Assembly: GCA_014377425.1 (NCBI GenBank)
Contig: JACMPQ010000018.1
Location: 1-64,000 of the forward strand
DNA: 64,000 nucleotides
Direction of reading: 5' to 3'
DNA from: Microbacteriaceae bacterium
GTDB lineage: Bacteria; Actinomycetota; Actinomycetes; Actinomycetales; Microbacteriaceae
Shown in pieces: positions 33,764 to 41,062 of this stretch (its first letter is position 1; each line of letters begins with the position of its first letter). The translations under genes and the position numbers were made by a program. The notes under the pieces are model-generated. The model was given only the letters and a program-made list of their open reading frames with translations, was not told where the DNA came from and ran no database searches.

Positions 33764-34615
33764 TCAGAGGGTGCGGGGTGCCGCGTCGAACCAGGTGCCG
33801 AGCGTTTCCCCGGCCAGTGCCGCCGAAACCTCTGTGGTGGCGGCAAGCAGCACCGGGATCCCGGACTGCGCGGCGAAGGTTGCTGCGGCAACTTTGGTCG
33901 CGGCTCCCCCGGTGCCCACACCGGCAGCCGGCGTGGGCCCAAAGGCGATACCGCCCAGGTCGTGACCGTAGGGAACATGGCTGATCAACTCGGCCCCGGG
34001 GGACCCGGGATCCTTGGTGTAGAGCGCGTCGACATCCGACAACAGAATGAGAAGGTCGGCTTGCACCAACTCTGCTACCAGAGACGCCAGCCGGTCGTTG
34101 TCGCCGAAGCGAATCTCCTGGGTCGCCACGGTGTCGTTTTCGTTCACAATCGGAAGGATCCGCAGGGTGAGCAAGCGCTCCATGGCACGCTGCGCGTTTG
34201 CCCGCGGGACCGCATTCTCGAGGTCACCGGCCGTGAGAAGAACCTGGCCGGCCACGATCTCGAAGCGGTCGAGGCTGTCTTGATAGCGATAGATCAGCAG
34301 GTTTTGACCGACCGCCGCAGCCGCCTGCTGGGTGGCGAGATCGGTGGGGCGGGTTTCTAGCTTCAGGAAGGGCATGCCGGTTGCGATGGCGCCGGATGAG
34401 ACCAGCACCACCTCGCAGCCGCGCGCGTGAGCGGTTGCTAAGGCGTCAACCAGCATGCTGATGTGGCCCGCATTAGCGCCACTGATCGACGACGATCCGA
34501 CCTTGACCACGATCCGACGCGCCAGTGGAATCTGATCCCGAGCGGTGAGCCGATCCCCCGCTGTTCGAGATGTCTGCTCGCCGGCGAGTCGGGCAAGCTG
34601 AGGCGCGACGGTCAC
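33764..34615 (-). CDS. proB: Glutamate 5-kinase, short form without PUA domain
   Basis: A 283-residue amino acid kinase that phosphorylates glutamate for proline synthesis. Motifs include VVKVGSSSI, VLVSSGAIATG, NENDTVATQEIRFGDND and VGTGGAATKVAAA. The E. coli enzyme is about 367 residues because of a C-terminal PUA domain; here the protein ends right after the kinase domain. The PUA domain is dispensable for catalysis in related enzymes but affects proline feedback and oligomerisation. The gene begins 8 bp after the obgE stop and is followed by proA. Confidence 0.95.
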   Translation of the reverse strand: MTVAPQLARLAGEQTSRTAGDRLTARDQIPLARRIVVKVGSSSISGANAGHISMLVDALATAHARGCEVVLVSSGAIATGMPFLKLETRPTDLATQQAAAAVGQNLLIYRYQDSLDRFEIVAGQVLLTAGDLENAVPRANAQRAMERLLTLRILPIVNENDTVATQEIRFGDNDRLASLVAELVQADLLILLSDVDALYTKDPGSPGAELISHVPYGHDLGGIAFGPTPAAGVGTGGAATKVAAATFAAQSGIPVLLAATTEVSAALAGETLGTWFDAAPRTL

Positions 34616-34623
34616 TCTATTAG

Positions 34624-36207
34624 TCAGTCGTTTTCGGAGTTGACGGTGGCGTTGGCGCTCGCATCGGCATCGGCGCTCACATCGGCATCGGAGACGGTGC
34701 GGTCAATCGCGAAGCCCTCGTCGTCACGCCACATACCAGCGTTGCGCTCACGCATGAGCTCTTCACGGGCTGCCGTCTTGGCATCCATTCGCTCCAGGTA
34801 ACTTTCGCGACGGCGACCGTGGGTGGGGCGCAAGTTGTCGTCGAGACGCGGGTCGGTACCGCGCGGGGCGGTAGCCAGCTCGGCCGCTGAGGTGAGGGTC
34901 GGCTCCCAGTCGAAGACGATGGTGCCAATAACCACGGTGGAACCGGCAACCGCCCCGGACTTGAAGAGTTGGTTTTCGACGCCCGCCTTGGCTAGGCGAT
35001 CGGCGAGGTATCCCACCGCTTCCTCGTTGGCGAAGTCGGTCTGCGCAACCCAGCGTTCGGGCTTCGCGCCAACCACGTGATACACGTTTCCGCCGGAACC
35101 GCCGTCGACGCGAATCTTAAAGCCGGTATCGTCAACGGCGCGGGGACGGATAACGATGCGCTGGTTCGCCGGATTGGCCGACTTTTCGGCGCGACCGGCA
35201 CCCACGAGCTCGCCGAGCGCGAACGAGAGCGGACGCAGGCCCTCGTGGCTCACGGTGGAGATGTCGAACACGCGATAGCCGCGTGCCTCAAGCTCGGGGC
35301 GCACCAGCTCAGCCAGTTCCCGGCCCTCGTGGACGTCAATTTTATTCAGCGCAACGAGCTGCGGTCGCTCTAGGAGCGGCAGCTGTCCCTCGGGAACCGG
35401 GTAGGCGGCTAATTCCTGCAAAATGATGTCCAGATCCGACAGCGGGTCGCGACCCGGGTCGAGGGTCGCGCAGTCGAGCACGTGCAGGAGCGCGGTGCAT
35501 CGTTCCACGTGACGGAGAAATTCGAGGCCGAGACCTTTGCCTTCGCTCGCGCCCTCGATGAGACCGGGAACATCCGCAACCGTGTAGCGGACCTCACCAG
35601 CCTGGACGACGCCGAGGTTGGGATGCAGGGTGGTGAACGGGTAGTCGGCGATCTTCGGTTTGGCAGCGGAGATGGCAGCCACCAGGCTGGACTTACCGGC
35701 CGAGGGGTAGCCGACGAGCGCGACATCCGCCACGACCTTGAGTTCTAGCTGAGCGTCGCCCTCAAAGCCGGGTGTTCCGAGCAGCGCGAAGCCGGGAGCC
35801 TTGCGCTTGGTGGAGGCGAGGGCAGCGTTGCCGAGCCCGCCCTGGCCAGCGGGGGCCACGATGAATCGCATTCCCGGCTCGGCCATGTCGATGAGTTCGA
35901 CACCTTCGGAGTTTTTGACAACCGTTCCAACCGGAACGTGCAGGACCATCTCTTCGCCCTGGAAGCCGCTGCGGTGGTCTCCCATTCCGGGCCCGCCGGC
36001 CTGAGACGAGCGATGCGGTGAGTGGTGAAAGCCGAGAAGAGTGGTCGTGTCGGTGTCGCTGAGCAACACGATGTCGCCACCACTGCCGCCGTTACCGCCG
36101 TCGGGGCCGGCCAGCGGCTTGAACTTCTCGCGCTTTACCGACACGCAGCCGTTGCCACCGTGTCCAGCTTTGAGGTGCAGGGTCACTCTGTCTACGAAGG
36201 TAGCCAT
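34624..36207 (-). CDS. obgE: GTPase Obg/CgtA
   Basis: A 527-residue ribosome-assembly GTPase. The glycine-rich Obg fold is at the N-terminus ([30 protein letters not shown]). The G domain follows with P-loop [13 protein letters not shown]3 [18 protein letters not shown] and G4 [10 protein letters not shown]. The C-terminal OCT domain is then seen. A ~90-residue tail ends in an Asp/Ala-rich stretch ([15 protein letters not shown]) encoded by short repeats. The order rplU-rpmA-obgE-proB-proA is the classic one, with obgE 155 bp after rpmA. Confidence 0.96.
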   Translation of the reverse strand: MATFVDRVTLHLKAGHGGNGCVSVKREKFKPLAGPDGGNGGSGGDIVLLSDTDTTTLLGFHHSPHRSSQAGGPGMGDHRSGFQGEEMVLHVPVGTVVKNSEGVELIDMAEPGMRFIVAPAGQGGLGNAALASTKRKAPGFALLGTPGFEGDAQLELKVVADVALVGYPSAGKSSLVAAISAAKPKIADYPFTTLHPNLGVVQAGEVRYTVADVPGLIEGASEGKGLGLEFLRHVERCTALLHVLDCATLDPGRDPLSDLDIILQELAAYPVPEGQLPLLERPQLVALNKIDVHEGRELAELVRPELEARGYRVFDISTVSHEGLRPLSFALGELVGAGRAEKSANPANQRIVIRPRAVDDTGFKIRVDGGSGGNVYHVVGAKPERWVAQTDFANEEAVGYLADRLAKAGVENQLFKSGAVAGSTVVIGTIVFDWEPTLTSAAELATAPRGTDPRLDDNLRPTHGRRRESYLERMDAKTAAREELMRERNAGMWRDDEGFAIDRTVSDADVSADADASANATVNSEND

Positions 36208-36301
36208 GGCGCGCTCCCTTCGTGCCGTTGGTCACGGCGGTTGCCTGCTCATTCGGCCACAGGGCCTAATGCAGGATTTACAAAATGATGGTGTTAAACA
36301 G

Positions 36302-36325
36302 GGAAGGCGAGCCGAAGCCCGCCCT
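36302..36325 (-). terminator. Stem-loop between rpmA and obgE
   Basis: On the minus strand a 10-bp stem (with G-T pairs) capped by a TTCG tetraloop, GAGGGCGGGC-TTCG-GCTCGCCTTC, is followed by CCTGTTTAAC. The T-run is weak, so it may attenuate or protect the rplU-rpmA mRNA end rather than terminate fully. Confidence 0.55.
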
Positions 36326-36362
36326 CACTGGGTGCTGCACGTTGTATGTCGTTGGGGCAGCG

Positions 36363-36620
36363 TTACGCTGCGGCAACCACGATGTTGATGACCTTGCGAC
36401 GGCCCTTAGCGCCGAACTCGACCGAGCCCGCAGCGAGCGCGAAGAGGGTGTCGTCTTTTCCGCGACCCACGTTTACGCCGGGGTGGAAGTGTGTGCCGCG
36501 CTGGCGGACGATGATTTCGCCGCTCTTCACGACCTGGCCACCGAAGCGCTTAACGCCGAGGTACTGCGCGTTGGAATCGCGCCCGTTGCGAGTGGAACTC
36601 GCGCCCTTTTTATGTGCCAT
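36363..36620 (-). CDS. rpmA: 50S ribosomal protein L27
   Basis: An 85-residue protein of the large subunit near the peptidyl-transferase centre. It begins [19 protein letters not shown], the universal L27 start without a cleavable leader, and contains [26 protein letters not shown] and [13 protein letters not shown]. It lies 20 bp after rplU and is cotranscribed with it. Confidence 0.98.
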   Translation of the reverse strand: MAHKKGASSTRNGRDSNAQYLGVKRFGGQVVKSGEIIVRQRGTHFHPGVNVGRGKDDTLFALAAGSVEFGAKGRRKVINIVVAAA

Positions 36621-36640
36621 GAGTGTTCAGCCCCTACCGG

Positions 36641-36949
36641 TTACTTGATGCTGGTGATTTTGACGCGGGTGAGCTCTGAGCGGTGGCCCTGACGCTTCTT
36701 GTACCCGGTCTTGTTCTTGAACTTCTGGATGACGATCTTGGGCCCGCGAAGGTCGGTGATGACCTCAGCAGTTACCGTGATCTTGGCGAGCGACTCGGCG
36801 TCGTGGGTGATTGACTCACCGTCGACGAGGAGCACTGGCGCCAACTCAATGTTGCCATTCTCATCGGCTTTGATGCGGTCGAGAACGACGATGGTGCCGA
36901 CCTCAACCTTTTCCTGCCGGCCACCGGCGCGCACAACTGCGTAAACCAC
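36641..36949 (-). CDS. rplU: 50S ribosomal protein L21
   Basis: A 102-residue protein beginning [18 protein letters not shown] and ending [21 protein letters not shown]-like [12 protein letters not shown], as in other actinobacterial L21 proteins. The start is GTG 36949 with TAGGG six bases upstream; the longer open frame upstream is the untranslated leader. It is the first gene of the rplU-rpmA transcript. Confidence 0.97.
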   Translation of the reverse strand: MVYAVVRAGGRQEKVEVGTIVVLDRIKADENGNIELAPVLLVDGESITHDAESLAKITVTAEVITDLRGPKIVIQKFKNKTGYKKRQGHRSELTRVKITSIK

Positions 36950-37001
36950 TTGGAACCCTAACTCGTTGGACCTAAAAAACTTCGAACCGAAAACCCCTTG
37001 A

Positions 37002-37030
37002 CTAAACTTCTTCGTGAAGAAAAGGTTTAG
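37002..37030 (-). promoter_or_regulatory. Stem-loop in the rplU leader
   Basis: On the minus strand CTAAACCTTTTCTTC-ACG-AAGAAGTTTAG can fold with paired ends CTAAAC/GTTTAG and an inner CTTC/GAAG stem. It lies about 50 bases upstream of the L21 start. Ribosomal protein leaders often bind their product, but no known L21 leader motif could be confirmed by eye. Confidence 0.4.
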
Positions 37031-37160
37031 CGAGAAGATCATTGGCGTGACTCGCGGGCTTTGCCCAGCGCATACCAAAGGTTTACGATACCGGGTTGGC
37101 TGGCCTCCGGTCAAACTCAACGGTGCCGTGTCGCACAGCAGGTCTGCTGTGTCGCCTTGC

Positions 37161-37260
37161 GTGCCTCATGCGTCAGCCCGTCAGCTCGCATGCCAGCCCG
37201 CCGCCTCGTTTGCCAGCCCGATGACTCGTTTGTCAGCCCATCGCCTCGTTTGTCAGCCCG
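37161..37260. repeat. Tandem 20-bp repeat upstream of DUF4031 gene
   Basis: Five contiguous 20-bp units resembling TCGCCTCGTTTGTCAGCCCG, becoming more similar to each other toward the DUF4031 gene. There are no spacers. The last unit ends 18 bp before the ATG, so the array overlaps the likely promoter or leader of that gene. Confidence 0.9.
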
Positions 37261-37278
37261 GGATTTTAGACTCGGAGA

Positions 37279-37551
37279 ATGACCGTGCTCATCGACCAGC
37301 CCCGCTGGCCCGCGCACAGTACATTTTTCTCTCACCTGGTCAGTGACGCCTCGCTTGAGGAACTTCACGCCTTTGCAAAGCGGCATTCGATTCCCCGGCG
37401 CGCGTTTGATCGGGATCACTACGACCTGCCGGCTGCCCGCTTTGCAGACGTTGTCGCCGCGGGAGCGGTACCAGTGAGTAATCGTGAACTGGTGCTTGCC
37501 CTGAACCGCAGCGGCTTGCGAGTCTCTCTGCGCGTGCGGCGCGGGCTCTAG
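37279..37551 (+). CDS. DUF4031 domain protein
   Basis: A 90-residue protein typical of actinobacteria, beginning MTVLIDQPRWPAHSTFFSHLVSD-like TVLIDQPRWPAH and continuing LEELHAFAKRHSIPRRAFD, HYDLPAARF and VSNRELVLALNRSGLRV. These are the DUF4031 hallmarks. The function is not established. It is a single gene downstream of a tandem repeat array and convergent with the next gene, with 33 bp between stops. Confidence 0.85.
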   Translation: MTVLIDQPRWPAHSTFFSHLVSDASLEELHAFAKRHSIPRRAFDRDHYDLPAARFADVVAAGAVPVSNRELVLALNRSGLRVSLRVRRGL

Positions 37552-37584
37552 CCCGTCGAGGCGATCGCGGTCTACCCGGTTCCG

Positions 37585-39072
37585 CTACCAGTTAGGGTCG
37601 AAACCCGCCACGGTTCGTACCACGCGTGCCGTAGCTACCTCCACCACCATTGTGGCGACCGAGGTGGATTCGGGCGCGCTGGCATAGTGGTCAGAAACAC
37701 TGGCCGCGACATCCGGAACCACGGTTACGGCCACGTATTGCCCGTTTGGCGACACCCGGAACGTCTCGATATTGCCGAGCTGATCCGCATTTTGGTAGAT
37801 GATTTTCGAGGAGAGACCCCGGTTAAGGACGACGTAGCCGGTAAAGGATCCGGTGACGGAATCCAGAATCACGACTTCCTGAATGCGGGTTTGGTTCTTA
37901 CCCACCAGCACAACGTCTCCCCCGTAGGGCGTCACCCCACGAAGGCTATTTGGCGGCAACCGCGTGGTCTGGCGGGTGGCAATGTCGAGGGCGAGCGGCC
38001 CGAACGGGTCACTCACCACCAGCCGGCTGCCGTCGAGAGCTGCGCTCATCAAACCGGAAAATTGCCCGAGCGGTGTTGCCGGGGTGGTGCTGCCGAGGTT
38101 TGCGACGAACAAGGAATTGTCGCCGCTGAGGACCGCCGCGGCGGCTCCCCCGGGAATGAACAACCAAGTCAGGGTTTGAAACGGATGATTTCCCAACCCG
38201 AGCACCGGTTGCGGCTGATGCGAACCGGCAAGATTTAGCGCCAGAAGGGTCTTGTCTAAGCGAGAAGTGGCATCCTGTTCCTCCCCTGCCGCTGGCAGAA
38301 CGCTCGAATAGACAAATCCGAGAACACCCGTGTCGCTGACCGCGAGCGAGTTGAGCTGCCCCTTCCCCGGCAGTACGACGTTTTCAATGGCTTTGTCGGA
38401 GAGCGCGACCAGCCTTAGCGCGCTGCTGTGATCGTCGTTGATCAGCGCGACTGCCAGCACGTTGCCAAAGCGCACGAAAGACTGAATATGGCGAGCCGAG
38501 TACACCACCCGACGATCGGCTGAGCCGGTCCCGGTGGCTGCGGTGATGCCGGTTTCAATGATTGAATCCTCGCCGTCGGCCCCGGTACCGGCACCCGGGT
38601 CTCTGCGGTCGAGATAGAACAGTTGGGCGGCATCCGTTGTGAACGAATAGTTGAACGTGCTCTGCTGCTGTTCGTAGGCGCTGGTTACCCCGCGTACGAC
38701 CACCGAATAGCGCACGCCGCTCAAGAGTCGTGTTTGAAATTGAACGGAAATCGCACCCGCATTCACGCGTGACACGAATGGTGTAGCCGGGGTGATCGTG
38801 ACTTGCCGATCGCGGATGGGCGCAATCAGCTCGTTAGCGAAGAGCCGCAGTTGTTGATTGGGCTGGCTGACCGCGCGCACCGTATCGATTTGCGCCGCCT
38901 GAAGTTTGGGGCCCTGCAGGTGGTCAAGTACCACGAGGGTCGCGCAAATCAGGGCAAGTATCACCACGGTGACGCCCAAGCGCCGACGGAACGAGCGCAG
39001 CCCGCGACGCCGCGACCGGGAGACCGGTGACGGTCGGGATGCAATCGAACCGCTGTAATCAGCGTCACTCAT
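37585..39072 (-). CDS. Membrane-anchored extracytoplasmic protein, probable beta-propeller
   Basis: A 495-residue protein with an Arg-rich cytoplasmic N-terminus, one membrane helix (about residues 33-50, VTVVILALICATLVVL), an Ig-like domain (NAGAISVQFQTRLLSGVRYSV) and a long beta-rich region. Segments such as LNSLAVSDTGVLGFV, FVANLGSTTPATPLGQF and ETFRVSPNGQYVAVTVV have the spacing of WD40/YncE-like propeller blades. No catalytic motif was seen. It starts 42 bp after the YcgQ-like gene, the gap being filled by a 15-bp repeat. It is probably cotranscribed with the metal-related pair upstream. Function unknown. Confidence 0.65.
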   Translation of the reverse strand: MSDADYSGSIASRPSPVSRSRRRGLRSFRRRLGVTVVILALICATLVVLDHLQGPKLQAAQIDTVRAVSQPNQQLRLFANELIAPIRDRQVTITPATPFVSRVNAGAISVQFQTRLLSGVRYSVVVRGVTSAYEQQQSTFNYSFTTDAAQLFYLDRRDPGAGTGADGEDSIIETGITAATGTGSADRRVVYSARHIQSFVRFGNVLAVALINDDHSSALRLVALSDKAIENVVLPGKGQLNSLAVSDTGVLGFVYSSVLPAAGEEQDATSRLDKTLLALNLAGSHQPQPVLGLGNHPFQTLTWLFIPGGAAAAVLSGDNSLFVANLGSTTPATPLGQFSGLMSAALDGSRLVVSDPFGPLALDIATRQTTRLPPNSLRGVTPYGGDVVLVGKNQTRIQEVVILDSVTGSFTGYVVLNRGLSSKIIYQNADQLGNIETFRVSPNGQYVAVTVVPDVAASVSDHYASAPESTSVATMVVEVATARVVRTVAGFDPNW

Positions 39073-39080
39073 CAGCGTTA

Positions 39081-39120
39081 CTCATCAGTACGCCGCTCAT
39101 CAGTACGCCGCTCATCAGTA
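39081..39120. repeat. 15-bp tandem repeat at the end of the YcgQ-like gene
   Basis: CTCATCAGTACGCCG occurs two and two-thirds times in tandem, with a related partial unit just to its left. It spans the last codons of the YcgQ-like gene and the gap to the next gene. Confidence 0.8.
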
Positions 39121-39930
39121 CAGGTACGGTTCGTTGGGCTCGACGACTTTGATAATCGCTGCGGGCAACAACACAATCGACTCCGAGCTTTTCTGGCTCG
39201 GATTGGACCCGAAACCTCCGGTAACGCGCAGCCACTGCCCAATCACGAAGCGGGACTTCCAGTTGTCAAGACTCACGGGTACTCCGAGCGGCTGCGCATC
39301 AACGGCGCAGCAGGTGATCACGAAACGCGAAAGATAAAACGAGTTCGCCGGATCGTTCGGGTTGGCGCTGATAAAACCGGTGACGTCGACCGGTTTACCG
39401 CTGTAAAAGCTCGGGTCGGTGCTCTCCCGCAACAATGACGACCAGTCCTGCACGGTAAAACGCGCAAACGATGCCGTCGACGCGGTAGCTGCTTTCGCCG
39501 CCGCGCTTCCACTGATCGGCAGGAAAGCTCCTGCGCCGACGGGCGCCACGTTCACGGCACGCTGCTGGGCAGTGGCCGCCGAGAGAGTAGTTGCCGGAAG
39601 GAGGAGCAGGGCAAGTCCGGCAGTGACGGCGACAGCGCTTACCAGCGCCGAGAGTAACCGTGGTGTGACGCTGCGCTGATCACCGTGCCTGTCGTGCTCA
39701 TGCTCATGCTCATGCTCATGCTCATGCTCGTCGGACCCGGGATGCCGCACCCGGTCTGCGATCGCGGCAATCACGAGGAGCAATCCGACCGACGCCATCA
39801 CCACCGTGAACACCACGTAGCGCGGATGAATAAACAGGGTCAGTCGCCCGGTGGCTGCAAACCAGAGGGTGGCAACGAGGGAGACGGCAATGAGCCCCAA
39901 CCCCTGCCAGCCGCGATAGCTACGCCACAT
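39115..39930 (-). CDS. YcgQ-like membrane protein (TIGR03943/DUF1980 family)
   Basis: A 271-residue protein with two N-terminal helices (GLIAVSLVATLWFAATG and VMASVGLLLVIAAIAD) and a cytoplasmic His/Glu repeat loop (EHEHEHEHEHEHD). A third helix is followed by an extracytoplasmic domain with FYSGKPVDVTGFISANP, SRFVITCCAVDAQPLGV and RFVIGQWLRVTGGF. These are the hallmarks of the DUF1980/YcgQ family, nearly always paired with a YraQ-type permease, as here. The YraQ gene stop overlaps this start by 11 bp. Links to zinc regulation are known for the B. subtilis pair. The His loop could bind metal. Confidence 0.85.
   Translation of the reverse strand: MWRSYRGWQGLGLIAVSLVATLWFAATGRLTLFIHPRYVVFTVVMASVGLLLVIAAIADRVRHPGSDEHEHEHEHEHEHDRHGDQRSVTPRLLSALVSAVAVTAGLALLLLPATTLSAATAQQRAVNVAPVGAGAFLPISGSAAAKAATASTASFARFTVQDWSSLLRESTDPSFYSGKPVDVTGFISANPNDPANSFYLSRFVITCCAVDAQPLGVPVSLDNWKSRFVIGQWLRVTGGFGSNPSQKSSESIVLLPAAIIKVVEPNEPYLY
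39695..39732. repeat. 6-bp in-frame repeat encoding a His-Glu run
   Basis: TGCTCA is repeated about six times on the plus strand. Read on the minus strand it encodes alternating His and Glu in the cytoplasmic loop of the YcgQ-like protein. It is a candidate site of copy-number variation with a possible effect on metal binding. Confidence 0.85.
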
Positions 39931-40996
39931 AGTTCACCAGCAGTCCAATAATTGCCGAAACCAGCGCCACAACGACACTCAATTGCACGATGGTCGATCC
40001 GCGGAAGGTGGTGCGCATCATGGTGAGCATCTTGATGTCCACGATGGGCCCAAAAATGAGAAAAGCAACAATCGATCCGGGCAGAAAAGTGCTGGCAAAC
40101 GGCAAAATGAAGAAGGCATCGACGTTCGAACACACCGAGATAACAAACGCCAGAATCATCATGGCGAGAATGCCGTAGAGCGGGTTACTTCCCAAACTGA
40201 CCAAAACTGATCGCGGTACAGCCACCTGCACGAGGGCTGCCACAAGGGCACCGACAAACAGCACGGGCATTATGACGCTGGCTTCGCGGGCGAACAGGCG
40301 AGTGCTTTGTCGCAGGCGAGCGGTGCTGGTGTGGTGGGCATCCGGAATTCGACAGGAGGCGGCGAAGTCGGAGGTCAAAAGATTTTCCTGCTGGGGATGA
40401 CGGCTGAATAGCCAGCCCACGAGGTTGGCAACAAAGAATCCGCCCGCAATGCGCGCAACGAGAATTCCGTTACTGAAGCCGAAGGCCTGGTAGGTGGTGA
40501 GGATCGTGATCGGGTTCACGATTGGGGCAGCCAGCAAGAACGTCATCGACTCCGAGACCGTGAGACCTTTTGCGATGAGCCCGCGCGTGAGCGGCAGATT
40601 TCCGCATTCGCACACCGGCAGTAAAACACCGAGCAGTGAAATGGCAATCCGGCGCAGAATCAGATTTTTGGGCAGCGCACGGGCGATAAAGCGGTCCGGA
40701 ATCCACACCTGGACCAGGATCGACAGGGCGATACCCAACACCACAAAGGGCAGCGATTCGATGATCACGCTGTAGGCGAGAGTCAGCAGATCCTGAGCTA
40801 CCGCCGGAAGGAGGCCGCCGAGGGAGGTCGGGCTGAGCGCCCTCACCGCGAAGATTGTCCCGACGCCGATCACCCCGATGGCGAGAGCCCAACTCCTCTT
40901 CCGAGTGAGGCGGGAGGACGCCTCCAACGACGATCGGGCAGCAGACAACGGTTTCCCCTTGCCTGCCGCCCGATCCTGCTCTAACTGAAAAGACAT
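39920..40996 (-). CDS. YraQ-type permease (PF03773)
   Basis: A 358-residue membrane protein with about eight to ten helices. It has the family's cysteine motif VLLPVCECGNLPLTRGLIAKG-like PVCECGNLPLTRGL in the first half and a partly matching second half (VISVCSNVDAFFILPFASTF). YraQ/YcgR proteins are linked to metal or metalloid transport; the substrate here is unknown. ATG 40996 was chosen over an upstream in-frame start because the preceding residues are not hydrophobic or family-like. No ribosome-binding site is visible, so the mRNA may be leaderless. The partner YcgQ-like gene overlaps its end. Confidence 0.85.
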   Translation of the reverse strand: MSFQLEQDRAAGKGKPLSAARSSLEASSRLTRKRSWALAIGVIGVGTIFAVRALSPTSLGGLLPAVAQDLLTLAYSVIIESLPFVVLGIALSILVQVWIPDRFIARALPKNLILRRIAISLLGVLLPVCECGNLPLTRGLIAKGLTVSESMTFLLAAPIVNPITILTTYQAFGFSNGILVARIAGGFFVANLVGWLFSRHPQQENLLTSDFAASCRIPDAHHTSTARLRQSTRLFAREASVIMPVLFVGALVAALVQVAVPRSVLVSLGSNPLYGILAMMILAFVISVCSNVDAFFILPFASTFLPGSIVAFLIFGPIVDIKMLTMMRTTFRGSTIVQLSVVVALVSAIIGLLVNYVA

Positions 40997-41062
40997 TAGG
41001 TCAAGACTAGAGTCGTACTGCGGAGCTGCTCGCCACACCCCGCAATCAGCCCCTTACGCGTG

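Larger units (their letters stand above)
36950..37278. other. Intergenic region between rplU and the DUF4031 gene
   Basis: About 330 bp holding divergent promoters. It contains the structured rplU leader (hairpin 37002-37030) and a 20-bp tandem repeat (37161-37260) that ends 18 bp before the DUF4031 start. No gene was found. Confidence 0.6.

Noticed and set aside
37161-37260. Possible CRISPR array or operator cluster
   Set aside because: The units are head-to-tail without spacers; no dyad symmetry typical of an operator was seen.
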